From Lampris incognitus (Eukaryota; Chordata; Actinopteri; Lampriformes; Lampridae): a DNA stretch of 64,000 bases. The notes under the pieces were generated by a model, which worked only from the letters and a program-made list of their open reading frames with translations, searched no databases and was not told the DNA's origin. The translations under genes were made by a program, and so were the position numbers. The stretch covers positions 95,947,820-96,011,819 of the forward strand of contig NC_079213.1 in the NCBI RefSeq assembly GCF_029633865.1, in the 5' to 3' direction. Below are positions 42,466 through 54,754 of the stretch, one piece after another; the stretch's first letter is position 1, and every line of letters starts with the position of its first letter.

Positions 42466-43215
42466 ATGTCTGACAACGACGACGCCGGTGCTAACAACAT
42501 GGCTATTGCTAACGCTAGCATTTACACCGCTACTGTGAAGCTACCCGACTTTTGGCAGCATAATCCACGGCCGTGGTTTCAACATGTGGAAGCCCAGTTC
42601 CAGCTGAGAGGGATAACGCAGGATGCAACGCAGTACTTCCACGTAGTGGCGGCGTTAGACGCATCGACAACGGCGCGAGCAATGACACTGTTGGAAGCTC
42701 CGCCAGCTGCTGGCAAGTACGATGCTATAAAGACATTCCTCCTGAAGCTATCTGAACTGTCGGAGCTGGAGAAGGCAGACCGTTTACTGTCCCTGAATGG
42801 CCTCGGCGACGGCAAACCGTCTGAGTTAATGGAAAAAATGCTGTCTGTGCTGGGATCGGCTGATCCGGCCTTTCTTTTCATACACATTTTTCTGAGGCAG
42901 CTCCCCGCACCTGTACGCACAGCACTGGCCAGTTCTCCTCTCGCCGCCTCCAAGGACTACCGTTCTCTGGCTGCTGAAGCAGACAGGGTTTTCCTGGCCA
43001 ACCGGCAACAGTTTGTGCATGCCCTGCTACCCCACAAGACCGCCCCACCACCACCTGTGTACGACTATATGGACACCGCGGCTGCGGTGACAGCCCGCCC
43101 CCAACCTGAGGACGGGCTATGTTATTACCATGCCAGGTTTGGGGCAAAAGCAAAACGGTGTCGCAAACCCTGCAGTTACAGGGTTCAGGGAAATGCCAAG
43201 GCCGGCGCTCGTTAA
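42466..43215 (+). CDS. CsRn1-type gag
   Basis: 249 codons from ATG 42466 to TAA 43213-43215, uninterrupted. The N-terminal capsid begins [20 protein letters not shown], a conserved W-F pattern, with [20 protein letters not shown] and [20 protein letters not shown] further on. The C-terminal finger [18 protein letters not shown] (residues 219-236) has spacing C-x2-H-x9-C-x3-C. This is the CHCC finger that sets the CsRn1 clade apart. The pol frame overlaps in the -1 frame from 43110. Confidence 0.92.
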   Translation: MSDNDDAGANNMAIANASIYTATVKLPDFWQHNPRPWFQHVEAQFQLRGITQDATQYFHVVAALDASTTARAMTLLEAPPAAGKYDAIKTFLLKLSELSELEKADRLLSLNGLGDGKPSELMEKMLSVLGSADPAFLFIHIFLRQLPAPVRTALASSPLAASKDYRSLAAEADRVFLANRQQFVHALLPHKTAPPPPVYDYMDTAAAVTARPQPEDGLCYYHARFGAKAKRCRKPCSYRVQGNAKAGAR

Positions 43216-44414
43216 AGGCTATGGGCGCCGGCCGTGACTGCAAGCTGTTGTTCATCAGAGACTCCTTGTCGGGCCGGCGGCTGCTGGTTGACTCTGGCGC
43301 TCAACGCAGCATACTACCAGCACAAGCTGTGGACACGATGACCGACAGTCACGGCCCCCCGATGGACGCCGCCAACGGCACGTCCGTTCGGACGTACGGT
43401 ATCATACATGTGGACGTGTGTTTTGGCGGCCGACGTTTCCGCTGGGACTTTGTGATGGCTGCTGTATCCACCCCGCTCCTAGGTGCGGATTTCCTCTGTG
43501 CTTTCAACCTGCTGGTGGATGTTAAAAACTGTCGCGTGATTGATGCCGTCTCTTTTGCGTCATACCCCTGCACGCTTGGGGGCGCTGGAGCGCTGTGCCT
43601 CGCTAACACACTCTCCACCGGGGATCCATACCAACGTCTGCTCGCAAATTTCCCCGAGCTCACCACACCCACCTTCTCCTCGGCGGTGGCCAAGCACGGC
43701 GTGGAACATCATATCACCACAGTGGGCCCCCCAGTTTACGCCCGGGCCCGACGCCTCGACTCGGCCAAGCTCGCAATAGCCAGGGAGGAGTTTTCGACTA
43801 TGGAGCGCCTCGGCATTGTCCGCCGTTCTGACAGCCCGTGGGCTTCCCCTCTTCACATGGTTACTAAGGCCAACGGGGGTTGGCGCCCGTGCGGGGACTA
43901 TCGTCGCCTAAACAATGCCACGACCCCCGACCGGTACCCCATACCGCACATACAAGATTTCTCTACCCACCTGGCAGGCGCTGCCATCTATTCCAAAATC
44001 GACTTAGTGCGGGGGTATCACCAAGTGTCGGTCCACCCACTGGATGTCCCAAAAACGGCTGTCATCACACCCTTTGGGCTCTTTGAGTTTTTACGTATGC
44101 CTTTCGGCCTTAAAGGGGCGGCGCAGACGTTTCAGCGCCTTATGGATTCTGTGCTCCGCGACATGCCATTTTTGTTTGTGTACTTAGACGACATCCTCGT
44201 GGCCAGCGCGTCGGCGGAGGAACACATGACGCACCTCAGACAGCTGTTTGACAGGCTCAGCGAACACGGCCTCATCATCAACCCAGCTAAGTGTCAGTTC
44301 GGGGAGTCATCCATCACCTTCCTCGGGCACCACATCACTCCACAGGGGGCCGTTCCCCTCCCTGCCAGGGTTGAGGCTGTCACCATGTTCCCCCGCCCCC
44401 GCACTGTACAGTAG
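43110..44414 (+). pseudogene. CsRn1-type pol, protease and reverse transcriptase, ending at an amber codon
   Basis: The frame opens at 43110 after a TGA, -1 relative to gag and overlapping it by about 106 bases, so translation could use -1 frameshifting. The protease motif is [15 protein letters not shown] (DSG). RT motifs are [20 protein letters not shown] with [40 protein letters not shown] and [16 protein letters not shown] (YLDD). The frame stops at TAG 44412-44414, within the thumb, just before LQEFLGMVNFYNRFL. Confidence 0.92.
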
Positions 44415-46337
44415 CTGCAGGAATTCCTGGGCATGGTGAACTTTTATAACCGTTTCCTGTCCCGTGCCGCCCACATCATGCGTCCCCTGTATGAGGCCCT
44501 GCGGGGTAAGAAGTCTAAGGACGAGCTGGACTGGTCTTCGGGGATGGACGAGGCTTTTGTGGCCGCCAAGACCGCGCTGGCCAACGCTGCGCTGCTAGCT
44601 CACCCGTCGCCTGCCGCCCCCATAGCCCTTACAACGGATGCCTCCGACTACGCCGTGGGGGCCGTGTGTGAGCAGCCGTTGGCATTCTTCAGTAAACAAC
44701 TCCGTGAGAGCGAGCGCAAATACAGCACCTTTGATAGGGAACTACTGGGTCTCTTCCTCGCAACCAGACACTTTAGGTTCCTATTGGAGGGCCGACAGTT
44801 CACCGCTTTCGTGGACCACAAACCGCTGACGTTCTGTATGGCCAAAACCTCAGAACCGTGGTCTGGGCGTCAGCAGCGCCATCTCGCGGCGGTTTCCGAG
44901 TTTACCATGGACATACAACACGTGTCGGGCAAGGATAACTTCGTCGCCGACTGCCTTTCACGGGCGGTTGTTAACGCCGTTCACTTGGGACTCGACTACG
45001 CCGCTATGGCAGCGGACCAAGCCAAGGACGCGACCGTTCAAGACTACCGGTCGACCCCTACGGCGCTACGGCTGGAGGACGTGACATTCGACGCGGCCAA
45101 CACCACCCTCCTCTGTGACATCTCCACCGGTCAACCGCGCCCCCTGGTGCCTACTTCCTGGCGGCGCCGAGTTTTCGACACCATCCACGGCCTTTCCCAC
45201 CCGGGAGTGAAGGCCTCGACCAAGCTGGTGAGCGTCAAGTTTGTTTGGCCTGGGCTCCGTAAGGATGTTAGAGCCTGGGCCGGCTTGTGTGTGGCGTGCC
45301 AACGCGCCAAGGTGCACCGCCATACCAAGGCCCCTTTGGCGCCGTTTGTGGTTCCAGAGAGGCGGTTTGACCACGTCAATGTTGACCTGGCGGGTCCCCT
45401 GCCCCCCTCCCGTGGTTATACGTTCCTCCTCACTATTGTGGACAGGGCCACCAGGTGGCCAGAGGCTATTCCCTTGTCCTCCACGACGGCAGCAGAGGTA
45501 GCACGGGCGTTCATCGGCTGCTGGGTGGCCCGTTTCGGCACGCCGGGTGACATCACGAGTGACCAGGGCTCCCAGTTTACCTCGGAGCTCTGGACGGCGG
45601 TCGCTGAGCACCTGGGGATGAAGATCCACCGCACTACGGCGTACAACCCACAGAGCAACGGACTTTGTGAGCGGTTCCATCGGGACATGAAAGCCGCTCT
45701 GCGGGCAAGCCTCACTGGCTGCGACTGGATGGACCAGCTCCCATGGGTCATGCTCGGCCTGCGTTCGGCCCCGAAGGAAGACCTCCAGACCTCCTCCGCT
45801 GAGCTGGTGTATGGCCAGCCCCTGCGAGTTCCGGGGGAGTTTCTTCCGGATGCTACGGCTCCCTGGTCGGCCGCCTCTCACCTCAGTGCGTCCCGGAGCG
45901 CTGCCGGTGCCTTCGCTCCCGTTCCAATGTCTCAACACTGCCTCCCCCGGTCCTACGTCCCCAAGGATCTGCCATCGGTGAGGTACGTCTTCATTAGGCA
46001 CGACAGCCATCGGTCCCCGCTGCAGCCCCCATACAACGGGCCCTTCCGCGTCCTGGAGGCGGGGGATAAGAACTTTGTGGTGGACATGGGGGGCAGGCAG
46101 GAGCGGGTCGCTATAGACCGTCTCAAGCCCGCTCACTTGGACATTGGGGAGCCAATGCAATTGGCCCTACCCCCGCGGCAGGGGCGCCCTCCTAGGTCGG
46201 CCCCGGCACCTGCCTCTGTTCCTGCTTCGGCCCCGCCTATGGCCCGGGTTTCGGCCCCATCTGTTTCCCCTCCTGTGAAGCGCAGCTGTTATGGCCGCAG
46301 GGTCCGCCCCCCGACTCGTCACTTGTTTTCCCCGTGA
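44415..46337 (+). pseudogene. CsRn1-type pol continued: RNase H and integrase
   Basis: The same frame as the preceding segment, open to TGA 46335-46337. RNase H shows ALTTDASDYAVGAVCEQ, FDRELLGLFLATRHFR and FTAFVDHKPLTF (all three acidic sites). Integrase shows GLSHPGVKASTKLVSVKFVW and LCVACQRAK (HHCC type), VNVDLAGPLP, ITSDQGSQFTSELW and SNGLCERFHRDMKAAL (D,D,E). The tail is rich in proline and alanine. Apart from the upstream amber codon I see no break. An internal start is unlikely. Confidence 0.92.
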
Positions 46338-46446
46338 CTTTGCACTATGTCATTGACTGTTCTGTTGTAGAGTCTATTTTTATGTTCATGACTTGCGCTT
46401 TTGCTGTTTTGCATTGTTTTGTGTAGGTGAATTCTGGGGGGGCCTG

Positions 46447-46658
46447 TGTGGTGACCCACATCTATATAACTAGAGACATTCACCTAAGAGGACAGTGTAC
46501 CTTTAAGGGAAGAGGTGAGGGGTCAGATAATGAACTTCCGCTTCCGGCACACAGTTCAGTGTCGTTGTCGAACGTATGACATGCAAAGTTGGAGCTAGTA
46601 AACTACCTCGACTATGTCTACTCTCATGTCTCCTGTCTCGTTGTTTTCTAACTCCACA
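46447..46658 (+). repeat. 3' LTR of the CsRn1-type element
   Basis: 212 bp. The purine run GGGGGGG (46436-46442) just upstream is the likely polypurine tract. Confidence 0.92.
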
Positions 46659-46689
46659 CGTGCATGGATTAGAAGAAACGCTGGCCGCT

Positions 46690-46805
46690 GGCTCGCGGGT
46701 CTGACCCTTTAGTCTAGCGGTTAGCGATTGTCTCCTGCGGTGCGGGCGATACGGGTTCGCTTCCCGGCCGCGGCAGTTCCTGTGGTTGCGTTGTCCCCCC
46801 GAATT
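46690..46805 (+). mobile_element. tRNA-like SINE head fragment
   Basis: TTTAGTCTAGCGGTTAGCGAT (A box) and GATACGGGTTCGCTTCCCGG (B box) give a tRNA-like profile, and the flanks match a dispersed fish repeat (GTTGCGTTGTCCCCCCGAAT). There is no poly(A) or clear duplication. The tRNA fold is not good enough for a cellular gene. Confidence 0.6.
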
Positions 46806-47426
46806 CGCTACAATATCCATAACACTAACCTTAACCGATAGCGAACTATGATATGTTGGGATATCAATAATCAGGCTGAGGCTTCATGTCAGTTGAGCTA
46901 GCTTTTATTACTGGAACTGCCACAGCAACATTATAACACGACCAACATTGGGGGTACAGCTTGTTCTCTCTGGGATCTATACACGCTGCACACACTCTGC
47001 CTAATTCCCTTATACAAGTAACACTGAAGCCTTCTATTGGTTCTTGGCTGCGAAAACATGCAATAGCCACTTCATGACACTAACCGTCAACACCGTCAAC
47101 CTATTCCTAAACTTAATTGAACGCTTCTGTTAGGCCAGAAGCTTTCTGGCAGAAACCCCTGATGGCAAACTTCTCCCGTGTGCACACTGAGCATCGGAGA
47201 AGGGTCTACCTGCAGGGTCGCAGTACTGCACAACATACCAACTTTACTACACGGCACACCCCCCCCCCGTAGTAACCCTAATGGCATGTTACACACACCC
47301 CTTGGCCCTAACCTTAACCATCTCACTCCGCATACCTAAGCCTAACCAAGTGGTTGCGTCATGTATTAAAGTGGGTCTGTCGTGTAGATCGTGGAGCATC
47401 GGGCAGCGACAATTCCTTTCTATTTC
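46806..47426. other. No gene; repeat copy related to 40925-41560
   Basis: The part at about 47100-47260 (minus) contains CACACGGGAGAAGTTTGCCATCAGGGGTTTCTGCCAGAAAGCTT-like sequence, which resembles CACACGGGATAAGTTTGCC…GGGCTTTCTGCCGGAAAGCTT at 40999-41531. It shows the pre-insertion state of the hAT site. Confidence 0.5.
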
Positions 47427-47477
47427 TTCTTCTTCTGTAGCTTCTTCCTGATTTTAACGGCGGTTGGCAACCAGCAT

Positions 47478-47718
47478 ATTAGGGAATAAGGTATCTCTTC
47501 AGACCGGAGACTTTTGAGTAATGGGTAGCTGTAGACAAACATGGTGCTAGAGTGTGGGCATGTCGACACCTTTCCCAACGCTAATCTTAACCTCCCTGAA
47601 TTAGTTTTTTTTTACTGACAAAGGATTTGTAAGCCTTTGACTGGCCAAAAAAAATAAAATAATAATGATTGAAAGTTACCCTGCCCCTTTCAAAGTCTCC
47701 AGTCTGCAGAGACACAAA
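47478..47718. mobile_element. Small insertion in the LINE tail
   Basis: The tail block GGCGGTTGGCAACCAGCATAT is separated by about 240 bases from TATAAGGTGCGTTACCGCCACC, which adjoins it in related LINE tails. The inserted piece is AT-rich with no recognised family. Confidence 0.4.
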
Positions 47719-48116
47719 CTTAGTATAAGGTGCGTTACCGCCACCTTCTGCTCTGGAGTGTGAACCAAAGATTAAATCCTACCCATTAATCATGTCTGTC
47801 TAATAAACTCAACGAAAAATAGGCTGCTCAACCCATTTGGCAGGTTTATTAACGTTTTAATGCTGAACTCCAGTCTTTCTAAGTTCTTCCTTCATATATT
47901 GTCCTTCTTGACCATACTTAGTACAATCTATGATTGTATGCATTATAGTCTCTTCAGCCTGACAGTGCTCACATAAACTGGTTGGGGGTTCTATTATACT
48001 GAGTGTACTGTTTAAGCTGGAATAACCTAGCCTTATTTTGTTGCAAATGACCTCTTCTTTCCTTGACCTACCTGTGCTTCTTACTGTTGAATTGACTTTG
48101 TTGTTTAAGCTGTATA

Positions 48117-48589
<473 letters not shown>

Positions 48590-49654
48590 TTATTTTAGTG
48601 TTCCACTTCTCTTGCCACTCTCCTACTGATTTACTCAAAACTATTACCATGACCTCTGATTTGCTTAATGGGACTTATAAATCTATGGTGTCTCTATGTA
48701 AAGCTTGTTTTGCTAATCTGTCCACCTCCTCGTTTCCCCTCAGACCGGAACCCACATATGTGCCGGAACCTACATAAACCTAATTTACATACCTTGTTAA
48801 ATGATTCTGGAATGTACTTGTAATACTTTCTACAGAATATCTTGGCTGCTGGAGTTGAAGGATCTCACGGTCTTAAGAACTGAAAATTAATCAGAGCAGA
48901 TTAAAGTATTTCCTGGTTTTCTCCCCTATCCACTGCAGAGCCAAGAGTGTACTGCCAAGCATCTCCACTGAGTAGACTCCCAGATAATTTGGAGTTTTCT
49001 TTATGCCAATAACTTTCCTGTCTGGAACTGAAAAAGAAACCCCAGTTGTCTGATGTTCTCGATCTTTTCACTCATCTGTATATACTTGTGTACTGGGAGT
49101 AGTGTTCTCTAACATGGACTGAAAATGCTGTAAACAGGTCCACTTTTCCTCTCTGCGGTCTTGAGCGCCAACTGGTACACGTTTGCCTGTGGTGTTGGGT
49201 GTGTCCATGGCTCAATCTCTGGAATTACTAATGTTGGGCTCATCTTGATATTATTAACTCCCACATCCTCTGCATATATTTTGACAGCCCGCCCAAAGCT
49301 TGATCTCTGTCTTCTACCTCATTGCCAGCAGTCCTGTATTACCACTTTTGTAGGGTGTTGCTCTTTATGCCCTTTGAGGTTAGCCCAGTAGTTGGTCATT
49401 AAATGCTTCCTTCTAATATCTAATGGTATCTCTCCTGCCAGGACTTGCAGGACTGGGATGAGGGTTGGCTTTACTGCTGTACAACACTGTCTTAGAGCTT
49501 GACGTTGTATCTCATTAAACTTTTCCAACAGAGTTTTTGAGGCTGAACTATATACCACACTGCCATAATCAAGCACAGACCGAATCATTGCCACATAGAT
49601 AGGTTTTAATGAAAAGAAGTTTTCCCCCCATTCCACCACACTTAGACACCTCAT
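48590..49654 (-). pseudogene. I-clade LINE RNase H and RT C-terminal part
   Basis: On the minus strand 49654-49319 reads PIYVAMIRSVLDYGSVVYSS and EKFNEIQRQALRQCC, the post-RT region. Further down, YTDE (normally D-S), VEMLGSTLLALQWIGEKTR and VPAHMWVP indicate an RNase H, with stops between. The end SKSVGEWQEKWNTKIRGR lies just before the SINE. Confidence 0.65.
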
Positions 49655-50780
49655 AATACACTATATGGACAAAAGTATTGGGACACCTGGCCATTACACC
49701 TACAGGAGCTTTTATGACATCCCATTTTAAATCCATAGGCATTAATATGGAGTTGGTCCCCCCCCCCCCTTGCAGCTATAACAGCTTCCACTCTTCTGGG
49801 AAGGCTTTCCACAAGATTTTCGAGTGTGTCTGTGGGAGTTTTTGCCCGTTCATCCAGAAGAACATTTGTGAGGTCAGGCACTGATGTCAGACGAAAAGAC
49901 CTGGCTTGCAATCTCTGTTCTAGTTCATCCCAAAGGTGTTCGATAGGGTTGAGGTCAGGGCTCTGTGCAGGCCAGTCAAGTTCTTCCACACCAAACTCAC
50001 TCAACCATGTCTTAATGGACCTTGCTTTGTGCACTGGGACACAGTCATGCTGGAACAGAAAAGGGCCCTCCCCAAACTGTTCCCACAAAGTTGGAAGCAT
50101 AGAATTTTCCAAAATGTGTTGGTATGCTGAAGCATTAAGATTTCCCTTCACTGGAACTAAGGGGCCTAACCCAACCCCTGAAAAACAACCCCACACCATT
50201 ATCCCTTCTCCACCAAACTTCACAGTTGGCACAATGCAGTCAGGCAGGTAACGTTCTCCTGGCATCCACCAAACCCAGACTCGTCCATCAGACTGCCAGC
50301 ATGATTCATCACTCCACAGAACACATTTCCACTGCTCCTGAGTTCAGTGGCAGCGTGCTTTACACCACTCCATCCGGTGCTTGGCATTGTTCTTGGTGAT
50401 GTAAGGCTTGCATGCAGCTGCTCGGCCATGGAAACCCATTCCATGAAGCTCCTGGCGCACTGTTTTTGTACTGATTTTGATGCCAGAGGAAGTTTGGAAC
50501 TCTGCAGTTATTGAGTCAACAGAGTGTTGGCGACTTTTACACACTATGTGCCTCAGCATTTGTTGACCCTGCTGTGTGACTTTACGTGGTCTGCCACTTC
50601 GCAGCTGTGTTGCTGTTGTTCCTAAACGCTTTCACTTTTCAATAATACCACTTACAGTTGACCGTGGAATATCTAGCAGGGAAGACATTTCACAAACTGA
50701 CTTATTGCAAAGGTGGCACCCTATGACAGTACCATGCTTGAATTCACTGAGCTCTTCAGAACATCCATTCTTTCACAAAT
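49651..50780 (-). pseudogene. Tc1-like transposase in copy B
   Basis: The long frame 50265-49651 begins [20 protein letters not shown], then [40 protein letters not shown] (second aspartate) and [16 protein letters not shown] (third acidic site). The N-terminal part (50559-50220) is in other frames: ITAEFQTSSGIKISTKTVRQ and the first catalytic region WSDESCW-like near 50300, altered here. The C-terminal half is better preserved than in copy A. Confidence 0.85.
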
Positions 50781-50904
50781 GTTTGTAAATACAGACTGCA
50801 TGGCTAACTGCTTGATTTTATACAGCTGTGGCAATGGGTCTGAATGAAACACCTGAATTCAATGATTAAGAGGTGTGTCCCCATACTTTTGTACATTTAG
50901 TATA
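49655..50904 (-). mobile_element. Tc1-like DNA transposon, copy B (minus)
   Basis: Ends TACACTATATGGACAAAAGT… and …CATACTTTTGTACATTTAGTA lie at about 49657-50902 in the LINE RT region. It is the same family as 34442-35691 but in opposite orientation. Confidence 0.88.
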
Positions 50905-50909
50905 TTTTG

Positions 50910-52395
50910 AACCTTCTGACATTTTCCTACTATTTTATTTATATGATCAGCCCATGTTAACTTTGAATCAAAAATAATTTCTAAGAATCTAAAAAGATTT
51001 ACCCTCTCTAATGCTCTTCCATACATCTGCAGGCTTATTTCAGGGAGAACTCTTTTTGTAGTGAAGACTACTGTATTTGTTTTCTCAACAGAAATTTTAA
51101 ATCCCCAATCTGTTTCACCTTTTTGATTGCTTCTTGCATCTTCCCATTAACATGCACTTTTCCAGTGCCCCATCACCTGCAAAAAGAGACCTGCCTATAT
51201 CTGTTTGAACTTGAGAAAAGACATTGATCATTATTGAAAAAATTAATGGCCTTATTACACTGCCTTGTGAGGTTCAATTTTCCACCACAAATCGATTTGA
51301 TATTTCATTCCCTATCCTTACCTGAATAGTTCTATGTACCAAAAAGTCCCTTATCCAATTGAATGCCCTCCCTCCGTTACCCATCAACTTTAACTTTATC
51401 AAAATCCCTCTTTGAAAATCGTATCATAGGCTTTCTCGATATCAAAAAACACCACTATAACTGACTCCTTATTAACCTGTGCTTTTCTAATCTAATTTTC
51501 TGAACAAATGATAGAATCCAGAGTTCATCTTCCTTTCCCAAACTACTTCGATGTCTTAATATTCCTCTCTTTTCTGTAAAATATGTCAACCGTTCAGTAA
51601 CCATTCTCTCCATGATCTCACAAACATTCAATGTAAGGTCTATTGGCCTACAATTAGAGGGCTTAGATGGAGTCTCCTCAGGCTTCCTTATCGGAATTAT
51701 TATAGCCTCTTTCCAAGCCTTCGGCATCCTTCCTTCCTCCCACTCTTATAAAGAACCAAAAGTTTCCTTAACGCCCCATTACTAAGATGACTCAACATTA
51801 TGTAATATATTTGGTCCTTCCCTGGAGATGTATTGTCTGATTTACAAATAGCTCTTATCATTTCATCTAAAGTGAATGGACAGTTGATTGTTTGAGCCAC
51901 CATAGCCCTCCTCCTTTCCAGTGCTCCTAAATGTTGTCTCTTTGTTATTTCTCTTCTTCTTCCTTCTTCAGTCAAATTTCCTGAACCATGTAGTTGAGCA
52001 AATGCGTTCACCATCATATCTGATTTTTATCTGTCTGCAACTGATACTTCATGTTCTGCATTTCTTTCTACCCCCCGCCCCATTCTCTTAATCATACCCC
52101 ACACTTCTCCTATTGGAGTTGATATTCCAATCTCGTTACAAAATCTTTGCCAACTTCCTCTCTTTGCTTGTCTTATTGTTCTCCTCTCCACAGCCTGGGC
52201 TTTCTGGTATGCAGCTAAATGGATATAACTATGAGTCCTCTTTAAAAGTCTAAAGGCCCTGTTCCTGTCTCTTACAGCCCTACCACACTTGTCTGTCTGC
52301 CATGGAACTGATTTCTTTATCATCTTTCCTCTACTTTTTGGAAATGAGTCTGATGCTGTCTCAAGGATTCTTGCACAAAGACTCTCATTTAACAT
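50910..52395 (-). pseudogene. I-clade LINE reverse transcriptase, degraded
   Basis: 52395-52027 is the endonuclease-RT linker (SVPWQTDKCGRAVRDRNRAF). 52017-51700 has FTLDEMIRAICKSDNTSPGK with DQIYYIMLSHL (RT entry). 51727-51455 has WKEAIIIPIRKPEETPSKPS and NCRPIDLTLNVCEIMERMVT. Further down, GRSLFAGDGAL (about 51175-51207) is the catalytic box with AGD in place of the expected ADD. Several frame changes occur. Confidence 0.78.
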
Positions 52396-52399
52396 TTCA

Positions 52400-53250
52400 A
52401 CATTCTGGCTTTCATCAACTACTGCTACTCTTTCTTCACTAATTTTCTTAACCTTGGGGTCATCCCAGTTTGTCCTAGAGCCATGTGGACTCAGTTACCT
52501 TTCCTAACCAAAGTATTAGACACCAGTGTCAAGTCCAAGACAGATTCCTGTCCTGTGTGTACATCTACCCTTCTCATCATTCAGACGTACCAACTCTTTT
52601 TCCTCTAAGGGAACCTCTACTACTTGACCATTAACATTTATAAGTGCTTCCCACCCCAAAGTAAATTGTGTGCATTAAGGTCCCCACACCATATTACTCT
52701 GCATCTATCTTGGCCTTGTAGTTCCAGCAACCTGTCTAACTCTCACCTTTTACATGGATTATAATAATTTATTATCACAATCTCCTTTTCCTTGTACCAC
52801 ACTTCCACCACAACATATTCCTGACCTCCGCCTTTTCCCATTACTCTGTAAGATATATCTTGTTTGACAAACGTTGCACAGCCACCACCATTCCCTTCCT
52901 CTGTCTTGTCATATGATGACATAACCTTGTGCTACAAAATCCAAGTCATGTTTCAACCAAGTCTCTGGAGCGCATATCACATCTGGCTTTATCACCAAAC
53001 CTTCAATAAAATGCTCGAACTCCTGCTCATTTGCTATAAGAGATCATGCATTTCACTGAATAATCACTACCATAAAAAGTATTAACCACATGCTTCCTGA
53101 CTGGATCTTGCCTGGAGCTCATCTCTAACCTCTTCCCAAGTCAGTCCTGCCAGTCCAAGGTGGTGTACTGCTGCTATCACTATCAACTGAATCTCTTAGT
53201 TTTAGAATCCACTCCAGCTGTACTGTTGATTACTCCTGCAATAAATGTCA
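52400..53250 (-). pseudogene. I-clade LINE endonuclease, degraded
   Basis: Minus-strand fragments include IKPDVICAPETWLKHDLDFV, GYVIIRQDRG-like and NVNGQVVEVPL, which follow the AP-type endonuclease order. Several stops interrupt. Confidence 0.6.
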
Positions 53251-53399
53251 CTAGTTTTTTTTTTCAACCACTAAATTCTGCTTTGAGACCTCACTGGATC
53301 CCCACTGTCAGACCCCATGGATGTACTTTTTGACCTTAGGCCTGCCCCTTTACCTGTTTCTTGGCCTCAGCATGAGACAATTTCCTCGCCACTCTCACT

Positions 53400-54236
53400 T
53401 TCTATATCTCCACTTCCCATCTCAGTACTTCACATCCCCTGTAAGCAGCACTGTGAGCCTCTCCACAGTTGCAGCACCTTGGCTGCGTTCCCTCCCACTT
53501 TCGCCATACTCATAATTTCCTCCACAGCGTGCACATCTATGTTGTTCCCTGTACCTTGAGGCTACATATCCAAAAGTTTGACAGTTGAAACACCTCTTTG
53601 GTCTTGGTATGTAATCTCTCACAATATAACTCATCAACCCCAACATCACTCATTTCGGAACAACCTCCCCTTTGAACTCTATCATTACCATTTCAGCGTC
53701 TTTTCTGGTCCCATCCACCTTCGACTTCTTCCTTTGAGCATTCAATATCATTCCCCCTTTCAGGTTACCTTTTATCACCTCCATGCCTATATTAAGGGGT
53801 ACACCCGAAATGGCACCTCTTCAACCCTTAGCCCTACCTGTTCCTCCTACTCTGCTCGTACTAACAACTTTAATCCTACCGATCTCTTTAAGTTTGAGAG
53901 CTTTACTTGCCTGCTCTTCCTTGTTGCATCCAACTAACTGTCCATCAGGTAGCACCTTAGCAAAATGAATATTTCCAGTGGATCTAATTAGCATTTTTGT
54001 CAGTTTTAGTGGATTAACCCTACTCACCCTGAACTGATCACAAACCTTACAATACATTTAATATTTTCTCCAATTCTGCCTATCAGATCATTCTGAACTG
54101 CTTCTTTCTTCTTTTTTTTCTCTTTGATTGCTCCTTGCACCTTTCCAACCTCCCCCTGGGGAGTCTCCATTTCCCCCTCACTTCCCATTTCCATTCTTCC
54201 ATCGCTGGGGTGGCACAGTAGTTTGGAGCAGCACAT
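53400..54236 (-). pseudogene. I-clade LINE ORF1 with zinc knuckles
   Basis: The frame 53649-53422 has YIPRPKRCFNCQTFGYVASRYR and a CARCGGNYEYGE second knuckle (CCHC-like, with altered third/fourth ligands). The frame 54057-53821 has VNPLKLTKMLIRSTGNIHFA, the RNA-binding region before the knuckles. The basic segment KEKKKKKEAVQNDLIGRIGE (54024-54236) precedes it. ORF1 proteins bind the LINE RNA. Confidence 0.62.
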
Positions 54237-54590
54237 TGGCCGAGTGGTTAACGCTGTTGCCTCAAAGCAAGAAGGTCCTGGGTTCGAACCCCAGGCCGTC
54301 CCAGGTCCTTTCTGTGTGGAGTTTGCATGTTCTCCCCGTGTCTGCGTGGGTTTCCTTCAGGTGCTCTGGTTTCTTCCCACCAACAAAAAGACATGCGTGT
54401 TAGGGTTAATACTCCTGTCTGTGCCCCTGAGCAAGGCAATGGAAAAAAGAACTGGAGTTGGTCCCCGGATGCTGCAGCTGCCAACTGCTCCTATATAATA
54501 GGATGGGTTATGCAGAAGACAAATTTAACTGGAACCAAAAAACAACTGTACAATTACAAAATAAAGTGGCTTTCTTCTTCTTTCCTCTTC
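54205..54590 (+). mobile_element. Fish tRNA-derived SINE
   Basis: GGCCGAGTGGTTAACGCTGTTG (A box) and TGGGTTCGAACCCCAGGCCG (B box) form a good tRNA-like head at 54238-54300. CATGTTCTCCCCGTGTCTGC and ACTGGAGTTGGTCCCCGG follow, and the tail is AAATAAAGTGGCTTTCTTC. It sits in LINE ORF1, but a clean duplication was not found. Confidence 0.78.
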
Positions 54591-54754
54591 TTTTCTATCC
54601 TCCCATTCATAACCTGTCTCTGGTCCATTCACGGAGCAGTTGTGCCTCACTGCCGTAACCTTGCTACTGTCTGCCGAGAATGCCACCATCCCTCCGAAGC
54701 CTGCTGCCAATTAGACTGGATTGGACTGAATCTCAACTTGTTGACCTGAGAAGC

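Larger units (their letters stand above)
42213..46662 (+). mobile_element. CsRn1-type Ty3/gypsy retrotransposon, nearly intact
   Basis: Identical-length 212-bp LTRs lie at 42217-42428 and 46447-46658 (TGTGG…CCACA), with the 4-base duplication CGTG at 42213-42216 and 46659-46662. Three signatures point to the CsRn1 clade: a tRNA-Trp-type primer site, a CHCC rather than CCHC gag finger, and small size (4442 bp). Gag is open, and pol is open apart from one amber codon. Five LTR differences are all transitions, three at CpG. Of all elements in the window this one is closest to intact. Confidence 0.93.

Noticed and set aside
45066..46160. 364-codon minus frame opposite CsRn1 integrase
   Set aside because: GC-rich antisense shadow of pol; no domain.
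46703..46775. Cellular tRNA gene
   Set aside because: A and B boxes are present, but the fold is poor and the flanks are SINE-like.
54238..54300. Cellular tRNA gene
   Set aside because: Good boxes, but it is the head of a SINE with the usual fish SINE body and tail.
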